A program made the translations under genes and the position numbers. A stretch of DNA of 64,000 nucleotides from CAXMQZ01 sp963707075 (GTDB lineage: Bacteria > Acidobacteriota > Thermoanaerobaculia > Multivoradales > JAHEKO01): assembly GCA_963707075.1 (NCBI GenBank), contig CAVPOX010000024.1:62001-126000 (forward strand), given 5' to 3'. A model generated the notes under the pieces. The model did not search any database, was not told where the DNA came from, and worked only from the letters and a program-made list of their open reading frames with translations. Below are positions 44,021-53,239 of the stretch, piece by piece (position 1 is the stretch's first letter; every line of letters starts with the position of its first letter).

Positions 44021-45175
44021 GTGAACTACCCGACCCGATCTCTGAGCAAGCCTCTCTGGTATCTGGAGGGGTTCATGGACGAAAGCGGCAAGCTGTACCG
44101 GGTGCCGATTCACTCTCTGCCGTTCAGGATCGGACGAGAGGCCGGGCTCGAGTTGACCTTGCCGCTGCAGGTAGTCTCGTTTCGGCACGCCGAGCTCTTC
44201 GAGCACGGGGGCCGCTTGATGGCTCGGGATCTGGGGAGCACCAATGGGACCTTCCTGAACCAGAAACCCCTGAACGGCGAAGCCTCTCTCGATGAGGGAG
44301 ACATCCTTCACTTCGCGACTCTCGAATTTCGCATCGGCCTGATGGAAGCCGAGAGCAGCGAGTCGCTGATCGGTTCGACCTCCATCATCAGTTCGAAACT
44401 GCCGCAGCTGGTCGTCGAGAAGGCGGAGAGGCTCAGAGTCCTCCTGAACCGCGGAGCCGTCAGACACGTCTACCAGTCGATCGTTGATCTCGCGAAACGC
44501 GATCTGCTGGGGTACGAGGTGCTGGGTCGAGGTGATCACGAAGGCTTGCCTACTGCTCCCTACGAGCTCTTCGACCTCGCGTCGGTCATCGGTGTCGAGA
44601 TCGAGCTCAGTGAGCTCCTGCGCCGACACAGTTTTGCAGAATGTGCCTCGTTCATGGGTGCGCCCCGGTTCTTTTTCAATACCCATCCCCGCGAGCTGCG
44701 TGAAGATCGTCTCTTGCGGTCGCTGGAGAGCGCCCGATCGGAGTTCCCCCAGGTTCGCATGGCCATCGAGATCCACGAAGCGGCGGTGACCGACTCGACG
44801 ATGATCCAGCACCTCATGGCGGAGCTGCAGCGTCTCGACATTCTCCTGGTCTATGACGATTTCGGCGCCGGTCAGGCGCGCCTTCTCGAACTGGCTGACG
44901 TGCCACCCGATTTCCTGAAGTTCGATCGCAGCCTCATCCAGGATATCGATGGAGCCCCGCCAGCCCGTCGACGGCTCGTGGGCAGCCTGGCCAAGCTGGC
45001 GATGGACCTCGGGATCGAACTGATCGCAGAAGGCGTGGAGACGGAAGAAGAGGCCACAGTGTGCCGCAGAATGGGTTTCGCGTACGGCCAGGGCTACCTC
45101 TTCTCGCGGCCGCAGTCGAGCGATCAGCTGGCGCAGGAAAGCGGCCACGGTTCACGCGGTGCGGCGAACGAGTAG
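44021..45175 (+). CDS. FHA-EAL cyclic-di-GMP phosphodiesterase
   Basis: A 384-residue cytoplasmic fusion. The FHA domain (about 10-105) has PFRIGREAGLEL, QVVSFRHAELFE and RDLGSTNGTFLN, complete for phosphothreonine binding. The EAL domain (about 135-370) has LLGYEVLGRG (EVL in place of EAL, a common active variant), FFFNTHP, IEIHEAA, VYDDFGAGQ, LKFDRSLI and IAEGVETEEE, so the metal- and ligand-binding residues appear present and the enzyme probably degrades c-di-GMP. It links phosphothreonine recognition to c-di-GMP turnover. The start is GTG at 44021 with a weak ribosome-binding site. Confidence 0.85.
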   Translation: MNYPTRSLSKPLWYLEGFMDESGKLYRVPIHSLPFRIGREAGLELTLPLQVVSFRHAELFEHGGRLMARDLGSTNGTFLNQKPLNGEASLDEGDILHFATLEFRIGLMEAESSESLIGSTSIISSKLPQLVVEKAERLRVLLNRGAVRHVYQSIVDLAKRDLLGYEVLGRGDHEGLPTAPYELFDLASVIGVEIELSELLRRHSFAECASFMGAPRFFFNTHPRELREDRLLRSLESARSEFPQVRMAIEIHEAAVTDSTMIQHLMAELQRLDILLVYDDFGAGQARLLELADVPPDFLKFDRSLIQDIDGAPPARRRLVGSLAKLAMDLGIELIAEGVETEEEATVCRRMGFAYGQGYLFSRPQSSDQLAQESGHGSRGAANE

Positions 45176-45222
45176 CCGTTGACAGCGTGCCCAGACCACC
45201 AAGAGTCGAGACCCGAAGCGCG

Positions 45223-46422
45223 ATGAAGCGGATCCCGAGCTACGAGACGGCACCGTACCGAAAAGAGCTGGAGGTCGAGGTGCTGGAGGTGGGGACGGAG
45301 GACGGACGGGTCTACGCCCTATTGGACGACACGATTCTCTTCCCGGAGGGCGGCGGTCAACCCTGCGATTTCGGTTGGTTGAACGGACAGCCGATCGACG
45401 AGGTCCGCAAGCGAGGCGGGGAGATTCGCCACTACCTGTCGGGCGGGGAGGCGGCGGTAGGAAGCGCGTTACTCGTGCTGGATTGGGATCGCCGCTACGA
45501 TCACATGCAGCAGCATACTGCGCAACATCTCCTGTCCGCACTCGCTCTTCGTTTGTTCGACTGGAAGACCCGAGCCTTTCATTTGGGTGCGGATGTCAGC
45601 GACATCGATCTGGATGTAGCCGGACCTGGAGATGCGGATGTGAAGGCGTTGGAAGCCGCCGTCGCCTCGCAGATAGCGGCCGCGAAGCGGATCAAGAGCC
45701 AGAGAGTGAGTCCGGAGGCTTATCAGGCGCTCGAGGTGCGGAGTCGTGGGCTACCCGCTGACCACTCTGGGGACATCCGACTCGTGGAGATCGAAGGCGT
45801 GGACCTGAATACCTGCGGCGGTACCCATCTGGGGCTCACCTCGGAGGTCGGGGCGGTCAAGATCCTCAGGGCGGAGCCGCACCGCAGCGGGACGCGCCTC
45901 GTCTGGGTGGCAGGTGGCCGCCTGCTTCGCCGCCTGGCCACTCACGAGGTGCGAGGCGCCGAGTTGCGTGCGGCACTCGACTCCGCGGACGAAGACCTGG
46001 TGAGCGTGTGTCGCCTGAAGCTCGAGCAGCTGGCCAACGAGCGTCGCCAAAGGCGATTGCTCGAGGAGAGGCTCGCCCCGGAGATCGTCCGGGAACTGCT
46101 GGAAGGTAGTAGTTGCTTGGCCGAGCGTCATCTGACGGGAGTGGAGGCTGCTCTGCTGCGGCGGGTGTCGGAGGAGTTTCGGAAGAGAGCCGCGGACCGT
46201 GTTGCCTTTCTGACCAGTGTCGAGGACGATTCGTCGCTGTTCGCTGTAGTGCAGGGAAGCGACGGTGGGCTGGACCTGGCGAAGACGGGAGCAGCTGTGT
46301 GTGAGATCCTCGGTGGTCGCGGTGGTGGGTCGGAGGGGCTGTTTCAGGGCAAGGCGGGCTCACTGTCGCGGCGAGAGGAAGCGATCGCGTTGATCGAAGA
46401 GCAGCTGCGGGAGAAGGCCTGA
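45223..46422 (+). CDS. AlaX-type alanyl-tRNA editing protein (long form)
   Basis: A 399-residue homologue of the editing and C-terminal parts of alanyl-tRNA synthetase. The N-terminal part has TILFPEGGGQPCD, the zinc motif HTAQH, and CGGTHLGLTSEVG, which completes the HxxxH/CxxxH site. The C-terminal half (about 245-399) is a DHHA1-like domain with GGRGGGSEGLFQGKAG. AlaX-L proteins hydrolyse Ser-tRNA-Ala and Gly-tRNA-Ala in trans. I chose the ATG at 45223; the open frame extends upstream into the FHA-EAL gene without likeness. No promoter is evident. Confidence 0.9.
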   Translation: MKRIPSYETAPYRKELEVEVLEVGTEDGRVYALLDDTILFPEGGGQPCDFGWLNGQPIDEVRKRGGEIRHYLSGGEAAVGSALLVLDWDRRYDHMQQHTAQHLLSALALRLFDWKTRAFHLGADVSDIDLDVAGPGDADVKALEAAVASQIAAAKRIKSQRVSPEAYQALEVRSRGLPADHSGDIRLVEIEGVDLNTCGGTHLGLTSEVGAVKILRAEPHRSGTRLVWVAGGRLLRRLATHEVRGAELRAALDSADEDLVSVCRLKLEQLANERRQRRLLEERLAPEIVRELLEGSSCLAERHLTGVEAALLRRVSEEFRKRAADRVAFLTSVEDDSSLFAVVQGSDGGLDLAKTGAAVCEILGGRGGGSEGLFQGKAGSLSRREEAIALIEEQLREKA

Positions 46423-46460
46423 TGCGACGACTCCTGCAGGTCGACTGAAGAACCGTCGTT

Positions 46461-47375
46461 CTAACCGAGCGGGTTTCTACTGCTTCCTTTCAAGGCTCGA
46501 CTGGTCTGGTTGTCGAAACCGCTCTGGATCGAGGCGCCACCTGACATGGGCGCCGCCAGCCTGGCAGAGAGGGGAGGCGAGGGCGGTGGGCTGCCGGTCA
46601 TGGCGCACCATTGCAGCGAGTTGGCCAGGTGAATCGAGTAGGTCGAGCGTGCCTCACGGTCCCAGTCCTCGTGGCGGAAGGAATTGCGTTTCAATTGCTG
46701 AGGTTCCAGCTCGTCTCGAGATCCGCGTTCGAGCTCGTCGTCGGTCGCCGGGCGAGTACTGGTAGCGGCCAGATGCTTCTTCCAGGAGTCGGTGGGGTAG
46801 TAGAGATCGTAGGCCCGACGTGTCATCGGTAGAACGTCGATCTGGATCCTTCCTCTGTTGTCCTGGGTCGCGGAGTCGCTGCGGGCGTTCTCGTGATTGC
46901 CGAAGGGCACCGCGACGAACTGGTGCACCAGGCCGTGCCCGTTCGAGTAGCCACCCAACCACGACTGTTCCTCGAGAACGAGGTAATCCTGCGGGTTGCG
47001 GTGCAGCGAGCTGGACCAGGCCCGGCCGGAGACGGCGTCCTTGGGCCCCGACCGGATCTTGACGGCGAAAGGGTAGTAGGTCTCATGGGCTACGGAATAG
47101 GATGGTCGGAAGCTCAGCCACATGGCCTCGGACTGATACATGGGGAGCATTGCCTCGACCCTGTCCATCCAAGGGGCTGCGCCCTGTTCGAGAAGAGTTC
47201 CCACCGGGAACAGTGGAAACCGGCCCAACCCGGGCAGGAGGGGGAACTCCCTCTCTCCGTCCGGAATCCGGAGTGTTCGTTGAAACTCGATCGTCAGCCT
47301 CGCATCGGCGTGGACCTCGGGGAACGTGAACATGAGCTGGTCGTGGGTCAGATCGATCACTGGATCTCCTTTCAT
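46461..47375 (-). CDS. Uncharacterised protein coupled to an XRE regulator
   Basis: A 304-residue soluble protein of an uncharacterised family. Recurring-looking blocks are FQRTLRIPDGEREFPLLPGL, GRFPLFPVGTLLE, MLPMYQSEAMWLSF, YPFAVKIRSG, QDYLVLEEQSWLGGY, FVAVPFGNHENA and IQIDVLPMTRRAYDLYY. I have seen similar proteins beside helix-turn-helix genes, but no function is established. The last about 70 residues look disordered. The ATG overlaps the XRE stop (ATGA), so the two are translationally coupled and under one operator. Toxin or metabolic enzyme roles cannot be separated from sequence. Confidence 0.7.
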   Translation of the reverse strand: MKGDPVIDLTHDQLMFTFPEVHADARLTIEFQRTLRIPDGEREFPLLPGLGRFPLFPVGTLLEQGAAPWMDRVEAMLPMYQSEAMWLSFRPSYSVAHETYYPFAVKIRSGPKDAVSGRAWSSSLHRNPQDYLVLEEQSWLGGYSNGHGLVHQFVAVPFGNHENARSDSATQDNRGRIQIDVLPMTRRAYDLYYPTDSWKKHLAATSTRPATDDELERGSRDELEPQQLKRNSFRHEDWDREARSTYSIHLANSLQWCAMTGSPPPSPPLSARLAAPMSGGASIQSGFDNQTSRALKGSSRNPLG

Positions 47376-47725
47376 TTCTTTGCCTCACGGGCCGTCGTCA
47401 ACAGATGGCGGAGGCGAGCGTCGGGCATGGTTCGGACTTCGCGAATCAGTTGTGACATCAGACGGGGTCGGCGACGGATGACCTCCTGGAGGTCACTGGC
47501 GACCTTGCCGGCCAGGGCGAGAAGGGTGTCGGCATCTTCGCCGAGCTCGCGGGCGAGAAGGCGGATCTTGGGTTCGGATGGTGGTGATTCGCGCCCGCGT
47601 TCGACTTTGCTGAGATAGGAGGGCTCGACTCCGACGCGGGCGGCCACCTGGCGCACGGAATAGGTGCGGTCGGCTTTCTTGAGGTCCTCGCGTCGCTGAC
47701 GGATGTAGCTTCCGAACTCGGGCAT
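47372..47725 (-). CDS. XRE-family transcriptional regulator
   Basis: A 117-residue DNA-binding protein. An XRE helix-turn-helix (about 5-65) has YSVRQVAARVGVEPSYLSKVERG and is followed by a short helical C-terminus. The ATG at 47725 is preferred: it lies downstream of a clear promoter and operator, while longer frames would include the operator DNA. It is the first gene of a two-gene operon with the coupled uncharacterised protein. Autorepression is expected because the operator covers the -10 hexamer. Confidence 0.88.
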   Translation of the reverse strand: MPEFGSYIRQRREDLKKADRTYSVRQVAARVGVEPSYLSKVERGRESPPSEPKIRLLARELGEDADTLLALAGKVASDLQEVIRRRPRLMSQLIREVRTMPDARLRHLLTTAREAKK

Positions 47726-47743
47726 TCCTGGTGCCTCTAGTGA

Positions 47744-47774
47744 GTAGTATATAGTACATACTACACAAAAGCAA
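47744..47774 (-). promoter_or_regulatory. XRE operon promoter with embedded inverted-repeat operator
   Basis: On the minus strand TTGCTT (47774-47769), a 17-base spacer and TATACT (47751-47746) form a good sigma-70 promoter. GTAGTAT (47744-47750), a 7-base spacer and ATACTAC (47758-47764) form a perfect inverted repeat across the -10 and spacer, the usual place for an autorepressor operator. Transcription start is predicted about 10-15 bases before the XRE ATG. Confidence 0.7.
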
Positions 47775-47831
47775 GTCGAGATACACATCCTGCCGTCTTT
47801 CGCCCGCGACGAATTCAGTTAGGCTGGGGCC

Positions 47832-48461
47832 GTGCGGATCGTCTCGATACTGATCTTGCTGGTTTCATTGCTTCTGTGGAGTGAATGGACCGGCAGGCGC
47901 TCGGGTGTGTGGCTGGCAAAGCCACTGGCATCGGCCACCTTCGTGCTTCTAGCGGTTCGACTCGGTGCTCTGCAGAGCGGCTACGGTCTCTGGGTGTTGG
48001 CTGGTTTGGCGGCTTGCTGGTTGGGTGACGTTCTTCTGATCCCTCATCGGCAGGCCGCCTTCAAAGCCGGTATTGTGAGCTTTCTGGTCGGCCACTTGTT
48101 CTATTCAATGGCGTTCCTGACCGCGGGCGTCTCCATGCAATGGGTGGTCCTGGCTGCATTACCGACGGGACTCGGTGCCTGGAGGGTCGGGCGGTCGCTT
48201 CTGAAGCGGCTCAGTTCCTCCCTCCGAGGGGCGGTGGCCGCCTACATATTCGTCATCTCTGCCATGTTGACTCTCGGAGTCGGAGCCTGGGGGCAAGGCG
48301 GCGAGTGGGTCTTTCTGGTCGCCCCCAGCGCCTTCTATGTGTCGGACCTGGCGGTTGCCAGGAACCGTTTTCTTCAGCCTGGGTTCGTCAATCGACTGAT
48401 AGGTCTGCCCCTGTACTACACCGCACAGGTCCTGTTTGCCTGGAGCGTCACCCTGGTCTGA
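47832..48461 (+). CDS. YhhN/TMEM86-family membrane protein
   Basis: A 209-residue protein with about eight membrane helices and the YhhN pattern: KPLASATFVLLA, AACWLGDVLLIP, FLVGHLFYSMAF, APSAFYVSDLAVARNRF and GLPLYYTAQVLFAWSV. The animal member TMEM86B is a lysoplasmalogenase; bacterial members are little studied. The start is a GTG at 47832 with a poor ribosome-binding site. It is convergent with the amidase gene, 3 bases between stops. Confidence 0.82.
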   Translation: MRIVSILILLVSLLLWSEWTGRRSGVWLAKPLASATFVLLAVRLGALQSGYGLWVLAGLAACWLGDVLLIPHRQAAFKAGIVSFLVGHLFYSMAFLTAGVSMQWVVLAALPTGLGAWRVGRSLLKRLSSSLRGAVAAYIFVISAMLTLGVGAWGQGGEWVFLVAPSAFYVSDLAVARNRFLQPGFVNRLIGLPLYYTAQVLFAWSVTLV

Positions 48462-48464
48462 GGG

Positions 48465-50135
48465 TCAACTGGGCAGCGTAGGGAAGAACTCGGGAGGTCG
48501 GCGCCGGCGTGTCGCGGTTTCGAAGGAATAGGCCAACTGGAAGAGCTTCGGTTCGCTCCAGGCGCGGCCGAAGAACGACAGGCCGATGGGCAGGCCGTGA
48601 ACGAAGCCGGCCGGAACGGTGAGATTCGGATACCCCGAGACCGCCGCAAAGCTGGAGCTGCCACCCAGAAAGTGGTCACCGTTGATCAGATCCGTCGTCC
48701 AGGCCGGTCCACCCGTCGGAGCGACGATGGCATCGAGGCGATGTTGGTCCATGACGGCATCGATGCCTTCCGCTCGAGTCGCCCTTCGACAGGTCTCCAG
48801 GGCCTCGATGTACTCCGGGCTATCGAGATCGCCCCGTGATACGGCCTCGTGGAAGATGTCCTGGCCGAAGAACGGCATCTCGTGGTCGGCGTTGTCTTCG
48901 TTGAAGCGTATGAGATCCTCGAGATTGTGAATTCCGCAGCTGCCGCCCAGGTCTGAGAGGTAGCGGTTGATGTCGGCTTTGAACTCGTAGAGGAGCACCG
49001 TGTACTCGGCATCTCCGAACTGTCCACTCGTAGCCAGCTCAACGGGATCGATCAACTCAGCACCCTGCCGCTTCATCTCCGCAAGGGCCTCTTCGAGTGT
49101 CGCGTCGACCCCCGGATGGAATCCGAAGTACTGCCGGGCTACGCCGATTCGCGAACCGGACAGCCCTCCGGGATCGAGAAACGTGGTGTAGTCGAGGCCT
49201 GACCGCGCCTGGTTGCCGTTCGTGGCCGCGTCCGCGGGATCGATGCCGACGAGAGCGCTGAGCAGCACGGCTGCGTCCGCTACCGTCCTCGTCATGGGGC
49301 CGGCAGTGTCTTGCGAATGCGCGATGGGAATGATCCCGGCCCGACTGACGAGTCCGACCGTGGGCTTGACTCCGACCAGGCCATTGGCGTTGGATGGGCA
49401 GACCACAGAGCCGTCGGTCTCCGTTCCGATGGCCACAGCGGCGAGATTCGCCGAAGTGGCCGCGCCCGAGCCGGAGCTCGAGCCACAGGGATTGCGATCG
49501 AGAGCGTAGGGATTACGGCACTGTCCGCCGCGCCCGCTCCATCCGCTGGAGGAGTGATTGGAGCGGAAGTTGGCCCATTCGCTCAAGTTCGTCTTGCCGA
49601 GAAGGATAGCTCCGGCTGCCCGGAGGCGAGCCGCCACCCACGAGTCCCGGGGTGTAATGCAGCCTTCCAGAGCGAGTGATCCAGCGGTCGTGGTCATCCG
49701 GTCGGCCGTGGCGATGTTGTCCTTCACCAGCACCGGAATTCCATGAAGAGGCCCACGTGGTCCACTCGCCTTGCGCTCTTCGTCCAGTTGGCGAGCGATG
49801 GCCAACGCTTCAGGATTGACTTCCAGGACGGAGCGCAGCTCGGGGCCCCGACGATCGACAGCTTCGATGCGCTCTATGTACATCCCGGTAATCTCTTGAG
49901 CCGTCCAGCGACCCGTCTGCATGGCCTCCTGGAGGTCCCCAATCGAGAGCTCCGAGAGCTCGAAGTCTGCGAGTCTCATCCGCTCGTCGGTTTCGGTAGC
50001 GGTCTCGCGCTCGGCGGGGCGGGTACAGGCCAGGGGGCCCGCGATGCTGGCTACGCCGCCGAGTGCACCGGCGCCAAGCAGCTCGCGTCGGCTCAGGCCA
50101 AGCCTGGACTGTGTCTTCCGAGTCGGCTGCTCCAT
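48465..50135 (-). CDS. Tat-exported lipoprotein amidase (amidase signature family)
   Basis: A 556-residue amidase. The twin-arginine signal LSRRELLGAGALG is followed by a lipobox ending GPLAC, so it is probably exported folded and lipid-anchored. The amidase signature region has the Ser-cisSer-Lys triad: catalytic Lys in PVLVKDNIAT, cis-Ser in NPCGSSSGSGA, and nucleophile Ser in GTETDGSVVCPS. Substrates in this family are diverse amides. GAGGAGG lies 7 bases before the ATG. The gene stands alone, convergent with yhhN. Confidence 0.9.
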   Translation of the reverse strand: MEQPTRKTQSRLGLSRRELLGAGALGGVASIAGPLACTRPAERETATETDERMRLADFELSELSIGDLQEAMQTGRWTAQEITGMYIERIEAVDRRGPELRSVLEVNPEALAIARQLDEERKASGPRGPLHGIPVLVKDNIATADRMTTTAGSLALEGCITPRDSWVAARLRAAGAILLGKTNLSEWANFRSNHSSSGWSGRGGQCRNPYALDRNPCGSSSGSGAATSANLAAVAIGTETDGSVVCPSNANGLVGVKPTVGLVSRAGIIPIAHSQDTAGPMTRTVADAAVLLSALVGIDPADAATNGNQARSGLDYTTFLDPGGLSGSRIGVARQYFGFHPGVDATLEEALAEMKRQGAELIDPVELATSGQFGDAEYTVLLYEFKADINRYLSDLGGSCGIHNLEDLIRFNEDNADHEMPFFGQDIFHEAVSRGDLDSPEYIEALETCRRATRAEGIDAVMDQHRLDAIVAPTGGPAWTTDLINGDHFLGGSSSFAAVSGYPNLTVPAGFVHGLPIGLSFFGRAWSEPKLFQLAYSFETATRRRRPPEFFPTLPS

Positions 50136-50274
50136 GGTGACCCTCCTCAGCTGGATTCGAATGTCTTCAGATAGTCGAGAATTGCACTATCCGGATTTTC
50201 AAGCAAGCCCGGGGCGGGTGTTGCCCTCGCGTCTGGAGTTGGAAAGGCCGGGGCGCCTGGGCGCTTCGACCGGG

Positions 50275-51681
50275 CTATCGATGAGGGGACGCCTTAGCCG
50301 GAGGTAGCCAGCAAGTAACGGCAGTGCCGCCATTGGGGCGAAGCTGCAGGCTCAGTTTGCCTCCATGGGCTTCGAGGATCTCTCGGCACAGCGGCAAGCC
50401 GAGCCCACTTCCGTTTCTCTTGGTGGAGTAGAACGGCAGGAGGGCCTTTCTCAGTGTCTCTTCATCCATCCCGCGGCCGCGGTCCAGAACCTGGACGAAC
50501 GTGCCGCCGGCTCGGGTCGAATCTACCCTCACCGTGATCTCGGCCGGCTCGTTCGAGGCTTCGACGGCATTCTTGAAGAGATTGACGAGAACCTGCTGGA
50601 TCTGGGCCGGATCGAAGTAGCCGGGACTCGTCGGGAGGCTGCCGGAAACCTGCAATCGGGGAAACTCGCTGAACCTCTCGAGGAACTCCTTCCAGTCGAC
50701 CTCTTCGTGCCGTGGCGCGGGTAGTCGGGCAAAGCGGGCATAGCCCTCGATGAAGCGCGACAGGTGATCGAGCCGGTCCTCCATGGTGCTGTAGATCTCT
50801 TCGGCCCGCGCGGCGTGGCGCGGCTCTCTGGCGACGATCCTGGCGGAGTGCAGGAGCGAGGAGACCGGGGCTAGGGAGTTGTTGAGCTCATGGGAGATGA
50901 CCCGGATCACCTTCTTCCAAACGGTCGCTTCCTGCCGACCTAGATCACCAGTCATGCGCCGCAAGAGAATCAGTCGATGGGAGCGACGATTGAGCTGAAA
51001 CACGCGCTGCGAGAGTTGGTATGTCTCGACATTCTCGTCGGTCTGGACCGAGAAGATGCCATCTGTTTCGCTAGAGACGATTCGCCGCATTTCGTCGGGT
51101 AGGCCCTGGCGAAGCTCAGCGAATCCCCGCCCCTCGAGCTTCGCACCTCCAAGCACGAGCCGGCGAGCTTCATGATTCGAGTACACGACGCGATCGGACT
51201 GGTTGATCAGGAGGATGGCGACCGGCGATTGATTGAGCGCCGTCTGGAGGAGGAGCTCTCTTTCTCGCAGATCGCGCCGTTCGCTTTGCAGGGTTGCGCC
51301 GACCTCGTTGTAGAGCTGTGCGATCTGCCCGAATTCGTCGGCGCGACGGGTTTGCAGTCGGACGCTGAAGTCGCGGTCGCGAAAGCTCCGGATGCCATCG
51401 GAGAGATCCTCCACGATTCCCCGAATAGGCCGAAGGAGGAGGGAGATCATCCAGGCTCCGAGCGGAAGCACGACAAGGAGGATGAGTAGGAACACGTTCC
51501 ATGGGTTCAGGGGCAGTCTCGATGCCAGAGCGGCGATCGTAGCGGCCAGCACGATAATGAGGAGGAAGCCTGCAGTGACCCTGCCGTTGAATGACAGCTT
51601 GGGCTTTCTGAAAGATATTTCGGGGCGATCGCCGAGAGAAGGGTCGGACGTTTCGTAGAGCGGAGCGGCGTCAGAACCCAT
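50275..51681 (-). CDS. NtrY-like sensor histidine kinase
   Basis: A 468-residue membrane kinase. Two N-terminal helices (VTAGFLLIIVLAATIAAL, VFLLILLVVLPLGAWMISLLL), HAMP, a PAS-like region (about 130-230), an NtrY-type H-box VISHELNNSLAPVSSLL, and HATPase with NLFKNAVEASNE, DRGRGMDEETL and GSGLGLPLCREIL are present. There is almost no periplasmic domain, so the signal is likely in or near the membrane. It overlaps the upstream response regulator gene by 11 bases and closes the efflux operon. It should phosphorylate that regulator. Confidence 0.9.
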   Translation of the reverse strand: MGSDAAPLYETSDPSLGDRPEISFRKPKLSFNGRVTAGFLLIIVLAATIAALASRLPLNPWNVFLLILLVVLPLGAWMISLLLRPIRGIVEDLSDGIRSFRDRDFSVRLQTRRADEFGQIAQLYNEVGATLQSERRDLRERELLLQTALNQSPVAILLINQSDRVVYSNHEARRLVLGGAKLEGRGFAELRQGLPDEMRRIVSSETDGIFSVQTDENVETYQLSQRVFQLNRRSHRLILLRRMTGDLGRQEATVWKKVIRVISHELNNSLAPVSSLLHSARIVAREPRHAARAEEIYSTMEDRLDHLSRFIEGYARFARLPAPRHEEVDWKEFLERFSEFPRLQVSGSLPTSPGYFDPAQIQQVLVNLFKNAVEASNEPAEITVRVDSTRAGGTFVQVLDRGRGMDEETLRKALLPFYSTKRNGSGLGLPLCREILEAHGGKLSLQLRPNGGTAVTCWLPPAKASPHR

Positions 51682-53101
51682 TGAATCCGCCCTTCGGTTT
51701 GCGCTCCAGCTCTATTCCGAGGCGCTCCATCTTGCGATAGAAAGCCTGTCGGGAGATGCCGAGCAGGTTCGCGGCATGAGCGACGATCCCCTGGGCTTCT
51801 GAAAGGGCTGCCATTACCCGCTGGTGCTCGGGGATGTCCTCGACGGGCAGATCGCGGTCGGCGAATGTCGATCCAGGTAGCAAGGTCTCCGCTGCGAGTC
51901 CCAGATCGGCCGGTGTGATCTGGTCATTGCTCGCGACGAGAGTGCCTCGGTGGATCCTGTTCTCCAGTTCACGCACGTTTCCCGGCCAGTCGTGCTCGAC
52001 GAGCGCCATCCGAGCCGCCTCGCTGAACTCCGACGCTCGAGCGCCATTCGAGGTGGCGTGCTTGTTCAAGAAGAACGCTGCTAGAGGCAAGACGTCTTCG
52101 GGTCGATCGAGAAGACCGGGCACGTCGAGTTCGACCACGTTGAGACGAAAGAAGAGATCCTCCCGAAAGTCTCCAACGGCGATCGACTCACGCAGATCGG
52201 CATTCGTGGCACTCACCACTCGCACGTCGCTGTGTAGAGTTCGACTGCTACCGAGTCGCTGAAAGTCCCCGCTTTGCAGGATGCGAAGGAGCTTGACCTG
52301 GCCAGTCAGTGGCAGTGCATCGATCTCGTCGAGGAAGAGCGTGCCGCCATCGGCCGACTCGAAGTGACCGATGCGTCGCTTCTCCAGACCGGTGTAGGCG
52401 CCCACCTCGGCACCGAAGAGCTCACTCTCCAGGAGGTCGTCCGGAATGGCGCCGACGTTGACGCGGATGAACGGACCTGTCCTGCGGCGAGAGTTGGCCT
52501 GGATGATCTCGGCCAGCTTCTCCTTTCCTGAGCCGCTGGGACCGGTAATGAGGACTGGAGCGTCCGACACGGCAATATTCACGGCCAGGGATATGGACCG
52601 GTGAAGCGCCCGGCTTTGATAGACGATGCCGCAGAGATCATACTGGCGATCGAGGCTCTCACGACTCTCCAGGATGTCAGCTTTCAGCAGGTCGTTCTCC
52701 AGCTGCAGGGATCTGATTTGCAGGAGGTTGCGTAGGGCCGCAAGCAACTTCTCGTCGTCCCAGGGCTTCGCGATGTAGTCGCTAGCCCCCTCCTTGACGA
52801 GCCGCACGGCAGTTTCCAGCGAGGCCCACGCGGTCATCAGCAGAATAGGGACAGCGGCCTGGATCTGTCGAAGAGCGAGGAAGAGCTCGATCCCTTGCTC
52901 GCCTGACGTCTCGCTGGGACCGAAGTTCATATCCTGGAGCACGGCTCCCAGGGTCTGGCGCCGCGCAATCTGGAGTGCCTCATCGGGTGTCGAGGCACTG
53001 AGGCAGGGGATGTCGTGAAGGTCGAGCAGCACCTTCAGAGCGGTGACGACCGCAGGGTTGTCGTCGACGATCAGGACCGGCAGTGGAGAGATCTGTTTCA
53101 C
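51671..53101 (-). CDS. NtrC-family sigma-54 response regulator of the efflux operon
   Basis: A 476-residue regulator. The receiver (about 8-125) has VLIVDDNPAV and phosphoacceptor Asp in VLQDMNFGP. The AAA+ domain (about 150-375) has Walker A GPSGSGKE and Walker B GTLFLDEID, but the sigma-54 loop reads GAYTGL instead of GAFTGA. A Fis-type helix-turn-helix ends it (AANLLGISRQAFYRKMERL). Tyr at the loop position is known to be tolerated; the final Leu is unusual. I prefer the GTG at 53101, since frames further up lack receiver likeness. It follows the second permease gene after 138 bases and overlaps the kinase gene. Likely target: the sigma-54 promoter at 57885-57900. Confidence 0.88.
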   Translation of the reverse strand: MKQISPLPVLIVDDNPAVVTALKVLLDLHDIPCLSASTPDEALQIARRQTLGAVLQDMNFGPSETSGEQGIELFLALRQIQAAVPILLMTAWASLETAVRLVKEGASDYIAKPWDDEKLLAALRNLLQIRSLQLENDLLKADILESRESLDRQYDLCGIVYQSRALHRSISLAVNIAVSDAPVLITGPSGSGKEKLAEIIQANSRRRTGPFIRVNVGAIPDDLLESELFGAEVGAYTGLEKRRIGHFESADGGTLFLDEIDALPLTGQVKLLRILQSGDFQRLGSSRTLHSDVRVVSATNADLRESIAVGDFREDLFFRLNVVELDVPGLLDRPEDVLPLAAFFLNKHATSNGARASEFSEAARMALVEHDWPGNVRELENRIHRGTLVASNDQITPADLGLAAETLLPGSTFADRDLPVEDIPEHQRVMAALSEAQGIVAHAANLLGISRQAFYRKMERLGIELERKPKGGFNGF

Positions 53102-53239
53102 GAGGTCATTCCGGTCGCGCAGGCTGTCGATCCGCCATCGATGCCACCCCCTCAACCTCTGGTGGCCTGCGGTCTCCGAGGTTGATCAGCTCGACCTGTT
53201 CCTGAATCGGTACGGACCAGAGGTCGTTTGGTTGCATGA

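Noticed and set aside
43772..45148. 458-codon minus-strand open frame
   Set aside because: It is the antisense shadow of the FHA-EAL gene, which carries full domain signatures on the plus strand.
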